NCBI RefSeq assembly: GCF_019797745.1
Contig: NZ_VOSI01000001.1
Coordinates: 370,928 to 434,927, forward strand
DNA from: Edaphocola aurantiacus
Lineage (GTDB): Bacteria > Bacteroidota > Bacteroidia > Chitinophagales > Chitinophagaceae
Direction of reading: 5' to 3'
Length of the DNA: 64,000 nucleotides
The translations under genes were made by a program, and so were the position numbers. The notes under the pieces are model-generated. The model ran no database searches and was not told the origin of the DNA. It saw nothing but the letters and a program-made list of their open reading frames with translations. This document shows positions 51,135 through 61,135 of the stretch, piece after piece; the stretch's first letter is position 1; every line of letters begins with the position of its first letter.

Positions 51135-54100
51135 ATGGCCATGAAAATATACACAAAACCCCGATTATTTCTTTTAAGTGCAGGCCTGCTGGGTAGCTCT
51201 ATTCTGGCTACGGCACAGCAACCGGTATCTTTACGCAACAGAATAGTATCGGTACAACCTGCACGCAACGGACTGGACAAATTATTTTCTGCTACTCCAG
51301 CAGGAGAAACGGTGCAGCTATACCTCCAGTTTAAGAAACCACCTTCGCGGGAGAAACTCGCTGCATCAGGCATTCACTTGCAGGAATATATCGGCAATAA
51401 TACATTCTCCGCAATCGTAACAAAAAGTAAGGACCTGAGTGCATTGAAGAATGTGGTTGAATACTGGGCTGTGGTTGCAGCGGATGACAAGATCAGTCCG
51501 TACTTAGCGAGTAAGAACACTAATGAACAGGTCAATGTATTTCTTACACTGGCTGCGGGACAGGATATAAAAGATATCGATGCTGTACTGAAAAGAGCAT
51601 CTGCAACCGTACCGCCTCAGCAGGACTGGAAGAACCAGCGTAAATGGATTGTTTCCGTTGCTTATAACCAGCTAACGACACTTGCCGCGACTCCGGCGAT
51701 ACTGACTATAGAACCGAAATTTGAGGACAGAAGCCTCAATGATGGCGCCATAGCCGTTGCCGATGCAGAACAGGCCCGGAATATGACAGGGTTTAACCTG
51801 ACCGGCGATGGTATTACTGTAGGTGTTGGCGATGATAGTCAGCCCTCACATATAGACTATGATGACCGGATAAAGAATTACAATCCGATGCTGAACAGTT
51901 CTCACGGACTGCATACTACAGGAACTGTAGGTGGCGGCGGTATTGTAAATGAATCGTACCAGGGTTTTGCTCCAAGGGCAACACTGGTCGATAATTTTTT
52001 CAGCCAGATCATTACGCAGGCACCTCGCTATGAGCAGGACTTTAATATGAAGCTGACCAATAACTCTTATGCAGCTATTGTAGGTAACTGTGGCTATGCA
52101 GGCACTTATGATGCGGCGTCTCAGTACCTGGATCAACTGGCCTTAAATTCACCCCAACTATTCAACATATTTGCCGCCGGAAATGATGGCTTGCTCACCT
52201 GCGGCGCTTATCCCCAAAGCTATGCAACAGTTGGTGGGTCTTACCAGGCGGCGAAGAACACATTGGTGGTGGCCAATACCGGTAAGAACGGAGACATCCT
52301 CAGTGCAGGCAGCAGCCGTGGCCCGGCAAAGGATGGCCGGCTGAAACCAGAGATTACCGCTACCGGTGTACAGATTATGTCTACCGTATTCAATAATGGC
52401 TACGGCCTGTCGACCGGTACCAGCATGGCTTGTCCGAATGTGACCGGTGCAGCGGCTTTATTGCAACAACGATACAAACAAGTGAACGGCGGGCAATATC
52501 CCCCCAGTGATCTGCTCAAAGCAATATTGATGAACAGTGCTACCGATCTGGGTAATCCCGGACCGGATTTCCGTTACGGATTCGGCCGCATGGATGTGGA
52601 CCAGGCGCTGGAGATCATTAATAACAGTCGCTATATGTCGCAAACGGTTGCACATGCCGCGCAGCAAAATCATGCCCTTACGGTACCGGCCAACCTTTCT
52701 CAGCTTAAAATCATGCTGTACTGGAACGATGTGCCGGCCTCTCCGGTCAATGCCAAAGCACTGGTCAATGACCTGGACCTGAATGTGAGCCCACCATCCG
52801 GCCCTACCCGATTTCCGCTGGTACTGAACCCGGAAGCGGCGCATGTAACCGATACTGCTGTTGAGGGTGCCGATCACCTGAACAATGTAGAGCAGGTGGT
52901 GATCAACAATCCGGCCGCCGGCAATTATACTATCAATGTAACAGGCTTTAATGTACCAACAGGAAGTCAGTCTTACCGTGTGGTCTACCAGTTTGTAACC
53001 AATGATATTAAAGTAACCTATCCCGGTCCCGGAACAAAAGTGGAAGCGGGATCCACTATATATGTACACTGGGCTGCTCCAACCGCCACCGGAAATTATA
53101 CAGTGGAATATAGTACAGATAATGGCGGCAGCTGGAACAGTATTGCCAGTACAACCAATGATAAACGATTTGTAACATGGGCTGTACCAGCGGGTATTAA
53201 TTCCGGATTATGCAAAATACGCGTAACCCAGAATGCAGGGAGTGCTGTATCCGAAACATTTGCCGTAATTGCCCGCCCTGTTGCGACCTTAGCGACAGAT
53301 CAGTGCCCTGGCAATATCAGTATTAGCTGGGCTGCGATCGGTGGTGTAAGTAAATATTACCTCTACCGTAAAATTGGGCCTGTGATGGCGGTTGTGGACT
53401 CCACAGCTGGCACCAGCTATACATTCAGCGGATTATCTGTAGACAGTACTTATTGGGTATCTGTTGCTGCCAGCGCAAACGGAGCAAAAGGTATCCGTGC
53501 ACTGGCCCTGAACAGAATGCCTAATGATGGCAACTGTAACAATATCACTAACCACGGAGACCTCGCGCTGACCCGTATTTTAAGCCCTGTAAGTGCCCGT
53601 GCCTTCAGTTCAAATCCTATCGGCAATACGCTTACTGTACGCGTGCTGAATATGGATAATGCAGTCGCCAATAACTACCAGGTGGGCTACCGTATAAACG
53701 GAGGTTCCTGGATAATCAACAATTTTAGCACCTCCATTAATGCAGGAGGCAATACTATCTTGTCTGTACCGGGATTAAACCTAAGTGCTACAGGCAGCTA
53801 TACCATTGATGCTTATGTGCGTAACCTTGCCCTTACCGATCCTTTGACGATGAATGATACCCAAACGGTAGTGGTAAGACATGTGGCCAACCCACCGATG
53901 AACCTGGCTACGGCATTTAATGAGGGTTTTGAAACCGCTGCTCCTGCGGAAAGTACACAGGCTGTTTTTGCAATTCCAAATGCAGACCGCTTCGACTTTG
54001 ACCTGAGTGGTATCAATGGTCGTATGCGCACATTTGTGGATGGCGAAATTACTATTGGCGGAAACAAATCGTTAAGCCTTGATAATAAAATAAATCAAAA

Positions 54101-56441
54101 GGCTGATATTAACGCCAGCAGTGTTAATACACTGGCCGGCACCTTCAACCTGTCTTCTTATAACATAAACAATAATGAGATCCGGTTTGACTTTGACTAT
54201 GTCCTGCATGGCAAACCAAAATTCTACAGTGATAACAAAGTAATGATCAGGGGTAATGATCTGGCTTCCTGGATCAGCATCGCTCCTTTTGACACCAACT
54301 ATGTTGGCACTGACCGGAATTATGGTTCTTTATCGATCAATGATCTTTTACTGGCCAATGGACAGACGTTCTCTGCCACGACACAGATCATGATCCAGCA
54401 GAAAGACACCTCCCTGATCAGCAGTATGGGCTATGGAAATGGCCTGACGATTGATAATTTCAAATTGTACGAGGTTCAGGATGATATTGCGCTGATCAAA
54501 GCCAATAATATTATCAAATTCAACTGCGGATTGAGCAATGCTGTGCCGCTGAGTGTAGATGTGGCGAACCTGGTCAATCATGCGATCAATACAATCAGCA
54601 TCAGTTACCAGGTAGATCAGCAATCTATCGTGACGGAAACCATTGCAAGCATTAACGCAAAAGATACTATCACGCACAACTTTGCGCAGGCTATGAACCT
54701 ATCTGCACCGGGCAAGCACCTGGTTAAGGTATGGGTAAGCTATAACAGCGACAATTACCACCTGAACGATACGCTAAGCAATATTGAACTGCACAATCAG
54801 CCTGTCATCAGCAGCTTCCCTTATCTGGAAGGCTTTGAGCATAATGATGGCTATTATTACAGCGAAGGAACGAACAACTCCTGGGCATATGGTACGCCAA
54901 ATGCGATCGGCATTACACATGCAGCGAATGGCACGAAAGCCTGGAAAACGAACCTTACCGGCGCTTATAATTCTAATGAACTCTCTTACCTCTACAGTCC
55001 CTGCTTTAATTTAAGCAGCCTCAGCAATCCTATGCTCAGTTTCAGTTTCTTCCGTGAAATTGAAGCTCCTAACGGTGCAGAGATTTTTGACCGCGGGTAT
55101 ATGGAATACTCTACGAATGGTGGCCTGAACTGGCAGAAACTGGGTGCCAGCGGTCAAGGGTATAACTGGTATGACAATGCTACGGAAAACATCTGGGCAA
55201 CGGCAACCAATAACTACTGGACCGTTGCCAGCATACCCTTACCGGTAGTCAGCAGTATTACCTTCAGATGGGTATTAAAAAGTGATCCGGGAGCGGAATT
55301 CGGAGGTCTGGCCATTGATGATATACATATTTTTGACCTGCAGAAAACTGTTTTTGACCAGGATAGCTTTGCTACAGCACCAGTTGTTACGCTTAATGCT
55401 AATACTGCATTTGGCACACCAACAGAAATATCTGCCAACATAGATCCGCTGTCCCAATCATTTGCCAATGCAAAATTCCAGTCTTACAAGCATACAGATT
55501 ATATAAGCCCGGATGCACAGCAGTATTTCCTGCCGAGAAACTTTGCCTTTGTTACGACCAGCGCCCCTACGGCTCCGGTGCTGATGCAGTTATTCGTGAA
55601 GGATTCCCTGATGGCTGTAGTACGTAATGCTACAAACTGTACGTCCTGCACTTCTCATCCAAAAGAAGTCTACCAGCTAGGTGTCACAACCTATACAGAC
55701 AATAATACTGCGGTACTAAACCATACCCTGGCCGATGACACAAACGGTATATTCAGCTACATACCGCGCGACAGTGTATTATGGATTCCTTATGCAAATG
55801 GCTATTATGCACAGTTCCGTACCGACAAAGCTGGCGAATACTGGTTTAATGATGGCGGCATTACCCGTAATAATCCGCTACCACTGAATACGCTTACCTT
55901 CGATGCCGTTAAAAATGATGAGCGTACGGCGAAGATTCGTTGGTCTAATACTGTGGACACCGATGTACTGCATTATAATGTACAGCGCGCCGGTAAAGAC
56001 GGTGTGTTCAGAACGGTACATACCGAGGCTGCCATTGCTGTCAATGGACATGAGTACAGTTATACGGACACTCCTGTGCTGGATGCTCCATATGCTTTGT
56101 ACCGTGTAAGGTATACCAGCTTTGACGGCAGCGTGTTCTATAGTATTGTCAAGAAAGTAACCTGGAGCGGTTTGCCGGTAACCTTTGAGGTATACCCTAA
56201 CCCGACGCATGATGGTGATATCGTTTTCAAATGGTATAACCCGCAGCAATCAGGCTTCAGCTGGGAATTATATAATGTAATCGGTCAGCGTATCCGTACC
56301 GGATGGGTAGACCAGTCTGACTTCAACAGCTCAGAAAAAATATCGCTTAAAAACATGGGAGGCGCATCCGGCATCTATATCATCAAGGTGAACAGCGGTG
56401 GCCAGACCCAGGAGTATAAAATCGTTTACGATCCAAGATAA
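51135..56441 (+). CDS. S8-family subtilisin-like protease with type IX sorting domain
   Basis: 1768 residues. Signal peptide (to about ATAQ), propeptide-like N-terminal region (about 30-200), then the subtilase domain with D233 (VGVGDDSQPSHID), H260 (SHGLHTTGTVGG) and S430 (GTSMACPNVTGAA), the catalytic triad. A P-domain-like region (about 505-620), fibronectin type III and CARDB-like beta domains, and MAM-like segments (FNLSSLSNPMLSFSFFREIEA) follow, ending in a type A sorting domain (FEVYPNPTHDGDIVFKW ... GIYIIKV). It is a secreted, probably cell-surface protease. Two domains read EGFETAAPAESTQ and EGFEHNDGYYY, i.e. repeated modules. Confidence 0.94.
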   Translation: MAMKIYTKPRLFLLSAGLLGSSILATAQQPVSLRNRIVSVQPARNGLDKLFSATPAGETVQLYLQFKKPPSREKLAASGIHLQEYIGNNTFSAIVTKSKDLSALKNVVEYWAVVAADDKISPYLASKNTNEQVNVFLTLAAGQDIKDIDAVLKRASATVPPQQDWKNQRKWIVSVAYNQLTTLAATPAILTIEPKFEDRSLNDGAIAVADAEQARNMTGFNLTGDGITVGVGDDSQPSHIDYDDRIKNYNPMLNSSHGLHTTGTVGGGGIVNESYQGFAPRATLVDNFFSQIITQAPRYEQDFNMKLTNNSYAAIVGNCGYAGTYDAASQYLDQLALNSPQLFNIFAAGNDGLLTCGAYPQSYATVGGSYQAAKNTLVVANTGKNGDILSAGSSRGPAKDGRLKPEITATGVQIMSTVFNNGYGLSTGTSMACPNVTGAAALLQQRYKQVNGGQYPPSDLLKAILMNSATDLGNPGPDFRYGFGRMDVDQALEIINNSRYMSQTVAHAAQQNHALTVPANLSQLKIMLYWNDVPASPVNAKALVNDLDLNVSPPSGPTRFPLVLNPEAAHVTDTAVEGADHLNNVEQVVINNPAAGNYTINVTGFNVPTGSQSYRVVYQFVTNDIKVTYPGPGTKVEAGSTIYVHWAAPTATGNYTVEYSTDNGGSWNSIASTTNDKRFVTWAVPAGINSGLCKIRVTQNAGSAVSETFAVIARPVATLATDQCPGNISISWAAIGGVSKYYLYRKIGPVMAVVDSTAGTSYTFSGLSVDSTYWVSVAASANGAKGIRALALNRMPNDGNCNNITNHGDLALTRILSPVSARAFSSNPIGNTLTVRVLNMDNAVANNYQVGYRINGGSWIINNFSTSINAGGNTILSVPGLNLSATGSYTIDAYVRNLALTDPLTMNDTQTVVVRHVANPPMNLATAFNEGFETAAPAESTQAVFAIPNADRFDFDLSGINGRMRTFVDGEITIGGNKSLSLDNKINQKADINASSVNTLAGTFNLSSYNINNNEIRFDFDYVLHGKPKFYSDNKVMIRGNDLASWISIAPFDTNYVGTDRNYGSLSINDLLLANGQTFSATTQIMIQQKDTSLISSMGYGNGLTIDNFKLYEVQDDIALIKANNIIKFNCGLSNAVPLSVDVANLVNHAINTISISYQVDQQSIVTETIASINAKDTITHNFAQAMNLSAPGKHLVKVWVSYNSDNYHLNDTLSNIELHNQPVISSFPYLEGFEHNDGYYYSEGTNNSWAYGTPNAIGITHAANGTKAWKTNLTGAYNSNELSYLYSPCFNLSSLSNPMLSFSFFREIEAPNGAEIFDRGYMEYSTNGGLNWQKLGASGQGYNWYDNATENIWATATNNYWTVASIPLPVVSSITFRWVLKSDPGAEFGGLAIDDIHIFDLQKTVFDQDSFATAPVVTLNANTAFGTPTEISANIDPLSQSFANAKFQSYKHTDYISPDAQQYFLPRNFAFVTTSAPTAPVLMQLFVKDSLMAVVRNATNCTSCTSHPKEVYQLGVTTYTDNNTAVLNHTLADDTNGIFSYIPRDSVLWIPYANGYYAQFRTDKAGEYWFNDGGITRNNPLPLNTLTFDAVKNDERTAKIRWSNTVDTDVLHYNVQRAGKDGVFRTVHTEAAIAVNGHEYSYTDTPVLDAPYALYRVRYTSFDGSVFYSIVKKVTWSGLPVTFEVYPNPTHDGDIVFKWYNPQQSGFSWELYNVIGQRIRTGWVDQSDFNSSEKISLKNMGGASGIYIIKVNSGGQTQEYKIVYDPR

Positions 56442-56501
56442 ACGAATGTTTCCCAGTGGGATATAATACAGTAATGGTTAAAATTGCCCGGCAATAAGTC
56501 T

Positions 56502-56509
56502 TATCTTTG
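56502..56509 (+). promoter_or_regulatory. -7 box before the CoA-transferase gene
   Basis: TATCTTTG, exact TAnnTTTG, 29 bases before the ATG at 56538. A TTG at 56484 is nearer than the usual spacing. Confidence 0.35.
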
Positions 56510-56537
56510 CCCTGCTTTTTTAACCATTGCTTTTTAT

Positions 56538-57827
56538 ATGAGTACGTACAATTATGTTTCAGCCGCAGAAGCATTATCACTCATTCAGAGTGGCGACCGT
56601 GTCTTTATCCACGGTAGTGCCTGCACCCCAACCTACCTTTTGAACGAATTAGTACATGAAGCGCCCCGCTTGCGTAATGTAGAACTGGTTTCTATTACAC
56701 AGCAAGGCAAGAGCGTAGAAATCTACAAACCGGGATACCGCGAATCGTTTCATGTAAACAGCCTTTTTGTATCGGAACCGGTACGCAGTGCTGTAAGCGA
56801 GGGTTATGCCGATTTTGTGCCTGTATTCCTCAGTGACATTCCGGACCTCTTCAACAACCAGATTCTCCCCTTAGACGTAGCCATCGTTCAGGTATCTCCA
56901 CCCGACCGCCATGGCTATTGTTCTTTAGGCACCTCTATAGACGTGGCCCGTTCGGCGGTAAATACAGCTAAAGCGGTAATCGGGCTCATTAATCCGAGGA
57001 TGCCGCGTACCCATGGCGATGGCCTGGTACACCATACTTATTTTAGCAAAATGGTCTTTCACGAAGCGCCACTACCGGAAGTAGACTATTCGGCAAAGGT
57101 TACTGATATTGACCGTAAGATCGGTGCTTATGTAGCCGGACTGATCGAGGACCGTTCAACTTTACAAATGGGCATCGGAACTATTCCTGATGCGGTGCTC
57201 AGCTACCTGGGCAATCATAAACACCTGGGAGTGCATACCGAAATGCTGAGTGACGGGGTGATTGATCTTTTTGAAAAAGATGTCATTGATAATCGTTACA
57301 AAAACCTGCATCCCAACCGTATTGTGACCAGTTTTGCACTGGGTACCAAAAGGCTGTATGACTTCCTGGATGATAACCCCGGTCTGACATTCCTGGATAT
57401 AGATTATGTAAATAACCCGACCATTATTGCTAAAAACGATCAGGTGGTAGCGATCAACTCCTGTGTGGAAATCGACCTGACCGGGCAGGTATGTGCTGAC
57501 AGTATCGGTACATACCAGTACAGCGGTATTGGCGGCCAGATGGACTTTATGCGTGGTGCAGCCCTGAGCAGGGGCGGCAAACCGATTATTGCCGTAAACA
57601 GCAGGACGAAGAAAGGGTTGCCCCGTATTGTGCCTACCCTGAAGCCCGGTGCCGGCGTGGTGACTACCCGCGGGCATATACAGTACGTGGTTACAGAATA
57701 TGGCATCACCAATCTGTTCGGCAAGAATCTGCGCCAGCGTGCCAAAGCCCTGATTGATCTCGCTCACCCAGATGACCGGGCAATGCTCCACGAGCAGGCA
57801 TATGAGAGATTTAAAGTATTTTTGTAG
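56538..57827 (+). CDS. Acetyl-CoA hydrolase/transferase (4-hydroxybutyrate-type CoA-transferase)
   Basis: 429 residues from the ATG at 56538 (MSTYNYVSAAEALSLIQSGDRVFIHGSACTP). The in-frame extension to 56484 overlaps the promoter-like box, so it is rejected. Family features: ALSLIQSGDRVFIHGSACTPTYLL, VAIVQVSPPDRHGYCSLGTSID, QMGIGTIPDAVLSYL, HTEMLSDGVIDLFE with the catalytic Glu, GGQMDFMRGA and TTRGHIQYVVTEYGITNLFGKNLRQRAKALI. It transfers CoA between acyl groups, as in acetate or butyrate use. The next gene, the fused E1, starts about 80 bp on behind its own -7 box. Confidence 0.93.
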   Translation: MSTYNYVSAAEALSLIQSGDRVFIHGSACTPTYLLNELVHEAPRLRNVELVSITQQGKSVEIYKPGYRESFHVNSLFVSEPVRSAVSEGYADFVPVFLSDIPDLFNNQILPLDVAIVQVSPPDRHGYCSLGTSIDVARSAVNTAKAVIGLINPRMPRTHGDGLVHHTYFSKMVFHEAPLPEVDYSAKVTDIDRKIGAYVAGLIEDRSTLQMGIGTIPDAVLSYLGNHKHLGVHTEMLSDGVIDLFEKDVIDNRYKNLHPNRIVTSFALGTKRLYDFLDDNPGLTFLDIDYVNNPTIIAKNDQVVAINSCVEIDLTGQVCADSIGTYQYSGIGGQMDFMRGAALSRGGKPIIAVNSRTKKGLPRIVPTLKPGAGVVTTRGHIQYVVTEYGITNLFGKNLRQRAKALIDLAHPDDRAMLHEQAYERFKVFL

Positions 57828-57876
57828 TTTTTACCCATTAATTACATAGCTCAAAGGCAGTATACAAACAAAACTG

Positions 57877-57884
57877 TATATTTG
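57877..57884 (+). promoter_or_regulatory. -7 box before the fused E1 gene
   Basis: TATATTTG, exact TAnnTTTG, 24 bases before the ATG at 57908. Confidence 0.4.
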
Positions 57885-57907
57885 TCGCATTATTTTTGAT
57901 ACATAAT

Positions 57908-60313
57908 ATGGCCACAAAAAACAAGACCAAAGACATGGAAGCTCAAATCTCGTTTGATGAGATGAAAGGCGAAGTATTAAAAGATTATGAGTTGGCGGTG
58001 ATGAGCCGTGAAGCCAGTCTTATTGGTAGAAAGGAAGTATTGACCGGAAAAGCCAAGTTCGGCATTTTCGGTGATGGTAAAGAATTGGCGCAGATTGCTC
58101 TGGCCAAGACGTTCCAGCCGGGCGATTACCGATCTGGCTACTATCGCGACCAGACGTTAATGTTTGCAACCGGTATGTCTGATGTGGAGCAGTTCTTTGC
58201 ACAGTTATACGCCAATCCGAATCCGAAACTGGAACCTTCTTCTGCAGGCCGCATGATGAATGGTCACTATGCTACCCGCTGGCTGGATGAAAACGGCGAG
58301 TGGAAAAACCTGATGGCGCAACCTAACTCTACCAGTGACATTTCTCCTACCGCAGGACAAATGGTGCGTGCCCTGGGTGTGGCTTTTGCTTCTAAATTAT
58401 ACCGCAACAGCGAAAACCTGAAAGAGGGTTTTGAAAAATTCACCAATAATGGTAATGAAGTCAGCTTCTGTACAATCGGTGATGCCTCTACTTCTGAAGG
58501 ACATTTCTGGGAGACACTGAATGCCGCTGCTGTATTAAAAGTACCTCTGGCAATCTGTGTATGGGATGACGGATACGGCATTTCTGTACCACGTAAGTAC
58601 CAGACAACTAAAAATTCAATATCTGAAGCTACTGCCGGCTTCCAGTATGATGAAAAACTGGAAAGCGGTGTAGAAATATATCGTGTAAAAGGATGGGATT
58701 ATGCCAGCCTGGTAAAATCTTTTGAAGAAGGTATTGCCCGCGTAAGAGAAAATCATATTCCTGCCCTGTTCCATATCCAGGAAGTAACACAGCCGCAAGG
58801 CCACTCTACTTCCGGTTCTCACGAGCGTTACAAATCTAAAGAGCGCCTGGAATGGGAAAAGGAAATGGATTGTGTGCGCAAACTGCGCCAGTTTATCCTG
58901 GATAATGCTATCGGAACCGAAGAGGAACTGATTGCGATTGAAGAGAAAGCGAAAGATGTAGCCCGCACGGCTAAACAATCTGCCTGGAGCAATTTCATTG
59001 AACCGATCAAAGCGCAGATTGCACAAAGTGCACAGCTGATCCAGCAAGTAGTGATGGAAGGTCACGCTGAAGGGCAGCAGATCGCGGCACTTGCACAGGA
59101 ATTACAAAACATTAAAGAACCGATCCGTAAAGATGTATTCCGTACCGTACAACGTGTACTGAAACTGTCTGGTGGTACAAACAGCCAGGCGGTACGTAAC
59201 CTGCGTAATTTTTATGATGATCTGGGCAAACAGGCACAGGATACATTCAATTCTCACCTGACCTCTCAGTCTAAATACGCAGTGAGCAATGTACAAGAAG
59301 TTACTGCAGCTTATTCTGACAACAGCCCGGTGCTGAACGGATTTGAAGTACTGAACCAATATTTCGATAATTTATTAGCGACTAACCCTGCGGTATTTGC
59401 CTTTGGTGAGGATGTAGGTAAGATCGGTGACGTAAACCAGGCTTTTGCCGGTTTACAGGAAAAATACGGCCAGCTGCGCGTAAGTGATACCGGTATCCGG
59501 GAAGCTACTATTGTAGGACAAGGATTAGGTATGGCACTGCGTGGTTTAAGACCAATTGCAGAGATCCAGTACCTGGATTACCTGTTATATGGCCTGCAGA
59601 CCTTAAGTGATGATGTGGCTACGCTGCAATACCGTACCAAAGGTGGGCAAAAATGCCCGCTGATCATCCGTACCCGCGGACACCGTCTGGAAGGTATCTG
59701 GCACAGTGGTTCTCCTATGGGTATGATCATTAATGCCCTGAGAGGGATCAATATTTGTGTGCCACGTAACATGGTACAGGCTGCCGGTATGTACAATACC
59801 TTACTAAAAAGTGATGAGCCTGCAGTATTGATCGAGTGCCTGAACGGCTATCGTCTGAAAGAGCGCAAACCGGACAACCTGAACGAATTTACCATTCCAT
59901 TAGGCGTACCTGAAGTAATTCAGCAAGGTGAAGACATAACCATCGTTTCTTATGGTTCTACACTGAGAGTGATCCAGGAAGCGATTGATCTGTATCTGGC
60001 TCCGCAAGGTATCAGTTGTGAAGTAGTGGATGTACGTACTTTACTACCATTTGACACGACACATACAATTGTAAAATCTCTGGAAAAAACCAACCGTATT
60101 ATCTTCATAGATGAGGATGTACCGGGAGGTGCCAGCGCCTATATGTTCCAGCAGGTAATGGAACTACAAGGTGGTTACAAATGGCTGGATGTGGCTCCAC
60201 GCACACTTTCTGCAAAAGCGCACCGCCCTGCTTATGCAACGGATGGCGATTATTTCTCTAAACCGAATGCAGAAGAAATCGCAGCGGCTATTGAAGAGAT
60301 GATGGCTGAATAA
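57908..60313 (+). CDS. Fused E1 alpha-beta of a 2-oxoacid dehydrogenase (branched-chain type)
   Basis: 801 residues from the ATG at 57908. The first half (to about 350) is the ThDP-binding E1 alpha: YRSGYYRDQTLMFATG, GDASTSEGHFWETLNAAAVLKVPLAICVWDDGYGISVP with the ThDP motif, then a helical linker. From about 470 is E1 beta: FGEDVGKIGDVNQAFAGLQEKYG, RVSDTGIREATIVGQGLGMALRGLRPIAEIQYLDYL, EVVDVRTLLPFDT, IFIDEDVPGGASAYMF. Products would be branched-chain or related acyl groups attached to a lipoyl E2; E2 and E3 are not in the window. Fusion is common in Bacteroidota. The acyl carrier protein gene follows at 39 bp. Confidence 0.94.
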   Translation: MATKNKTKDMEAQISFDEMKGEVLKDYELAVMSREASLIGRKEVLTGKAKFGIFGDGKELAQIALAKTFQPGDYRSGYYRDQTLMFATGMSDVEQFFAQLYANPNPKLEPSSAGRMMNGHYATRWLDENGEWKNLMAQPNSTSDISPTAGQMVRALGVAFASKLYRNSENLKEGFEKFTNNGNEVSFCTIGDASTSEGHFWETLNAAAVLKVPLAICVWDDGYGISVPRKYQTTKNSISEATAGFQYDEKLESGVEIYRVKGWDYASLVKSFEEGIARVRENHIPALFHIQEVTQPQGHSTSGSHERYKSKERLEWEKEMDCVRKLRQFILDNAIGTEEELIAIEEKAKDVARTAKQSAWSNFIEPIKAQIAQSAQLIQQVVMEGHAEGQQIAALAQELQNIKEPIRKDVFRTVQRVLKLSGGTNSQAVRNLRNFYDDLGKQAQDTFNSHLTSQSKYAVSNVQEVTAAYSDNSPVLNGFEVLNQYFDNLLATNPAVFAFGEDVGKIGDVNQAFAGLQEKYGQLRVSDTGIREATIVGQGLGMALRGLRPIAEIQYLDYLLYGLQTLSDDVATLQYRTKGGQKCPLIIRTRGHRLEGIWHSGSPMGMIINALRGINICVPRNMVQAAGMYNTLLKSDEPAVLIECLNGYRLKERKPDNLNEFTIPLGVPEVIQQGEDITIVSYGSTLRVIQEAIDLYLAPQGISCEVVDVRTLLPFDTTHTIVKSLEKTNRIIFIDEDVPGGASAYMFQQVMELQGGYKWLDVAPRTLSAKAHRPAYATDGDYFSKPNAEEIAAAIEEMMAE

Positions 60314-60352
60314 TTTTATTAATCAACTTATTTTATTATACCAAAACACAAC

Positions 60353-60610
60353 ATGGAAGAGTTAAAGCTTAAATTAAAACAGCAAATCATCGAATCGCTG
60401 AACCTTCAGGATATGAAACCTGAAGATATTGACGACAATGCACCTTTATTTGGTGACGGTCTGGGCCTGGACAGCATCGACTCCCTGGAACTGATCGTAT
60501 TGCTGGAAAGAAACTACGGCATCAAACTGGAAGATCCTAAAGAGAGCCGTAATATCCTGAGTTCGGTACAATCTATGGCAGAATATATCCAGTCTAAACA
60601 ACAGGGATAA
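60353..60610 (+). CDS. Acyl carrier protein
   Basis: 85 residues, acidic. The 4'-phosphopantetheine site is Ser in GLGLDSIDSLELIVLLE, and PEDIDDNAPLFGDGLG precedes it. It differs from the fatty-acid AcpP (DSLD) in DSID and resembles ACPs of aryl-polyene/flexirubin or specialised lipid pathways, but no ketosynthase or other partner is near. It follows the fused E1 gene by 39 bp and has its own terminator, so co-transcription with E1 is possible. A role in loading branched acyl units is inference. Confidence 0.9.
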   Translation: MEELKLKLKQQIIESLNLQDMKPEDIDDNAPLFGDGLGLDSIDSLELIVLLERNYGIKLEDPKESRNILSSVQSMAEYIQSKQQG

Positions 60611-60652
60611 TCTTGTTATTTATTATAAAAGCGTTGTACAATACAACCATTA

Positions 60653-60690
60653 CAACAAGAAACGCACCGTTACCGGTGCGTTTCTTGTTG
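60653..60690. terminator. Terminator after the acyl carrier protein
   Basis: Seventeen-base perfect arms (CAACAAGAAACGCACCG) around TTAC with T-runs. Confidence 0.88.
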
Positions 60691-60712
60691 TTTATTCAAT
60701 ACCCCAAACGTT

Positions 60713-61123
60713 CTAGGGTAAACGGAATGCAATAGGAATCACGACAGGTAAGGCTTTCACCACCCCGTCTTCTTTACCCGGTGTCCATACCGGCATTTCA
60801 TTGATCAGTCTTAAAGCCTCTTCATCACAACCCATACCAATACTGCGTACGATCTTGGCATTTTCTATTTTGCCGGTTTCGCTTACCGTGAAAGATACAT
60901 ATACCACCCCTTCTTTCCGGGATGTCTTAGCCTTTTCAGGATAGCGCAGGTTTGCATCTATATAACGTTGTAATTCCGGTTTACCACCTACAAATTCAGG
61001 TTCCGGATCCAGGTCTTTTTTGGCCGATTTGGACTGTGCATATATTGTCTGTGTAGCCACTACAGCCGGGAGCAATAATGCACCTATCAGTAATACTTTT
61101 TTCAACTTGCTACGATCTAACAT
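60713..61123 (-). CDS. TonB C-terminal domain protein
   Basis: 136 residues. One N-terminal hydrophobic segment (VLLIGALLLPAVVATQTIYA), a short charged linker (KSAKKDLDPEPEFVGG) and a TonB_C domain (YPEKAKTSRKEGVVYVSFTVSETGKIENAKIVRSIGMGCDEEALRLINEMPVWTPG). The Pro-rich spacer of true TonB proteins is missing, so it is a small periplasmic or signal-peptide version typical of Bacteroidota, perhaps an energy-transducing accessory. It follows the adenine deaminase gene by 12 bp on the same strand. Confidence 0.9.
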   Translation of the reverse strand: MLDRSKLKKVLLIGALLLPAVVATQTIYAQSKSAKKDLDPEPEFVGGKPELQRYIDANLRYPEKAKTSRKEGVVYVSFTVSETGKIENAKIVRSIGMGCDEEALRLINEMPVWTPGKEDGVVKALPVVIPIAFRLP

Positions 61124-61135
61124 AAATTCTTCTGT

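Noticed and set aside
51135-56441. Several leftward frames inside the protease gene
   Set aside because: They are reverse shadows of repeated beta domains; none has a promoter, start context or family resemblance.
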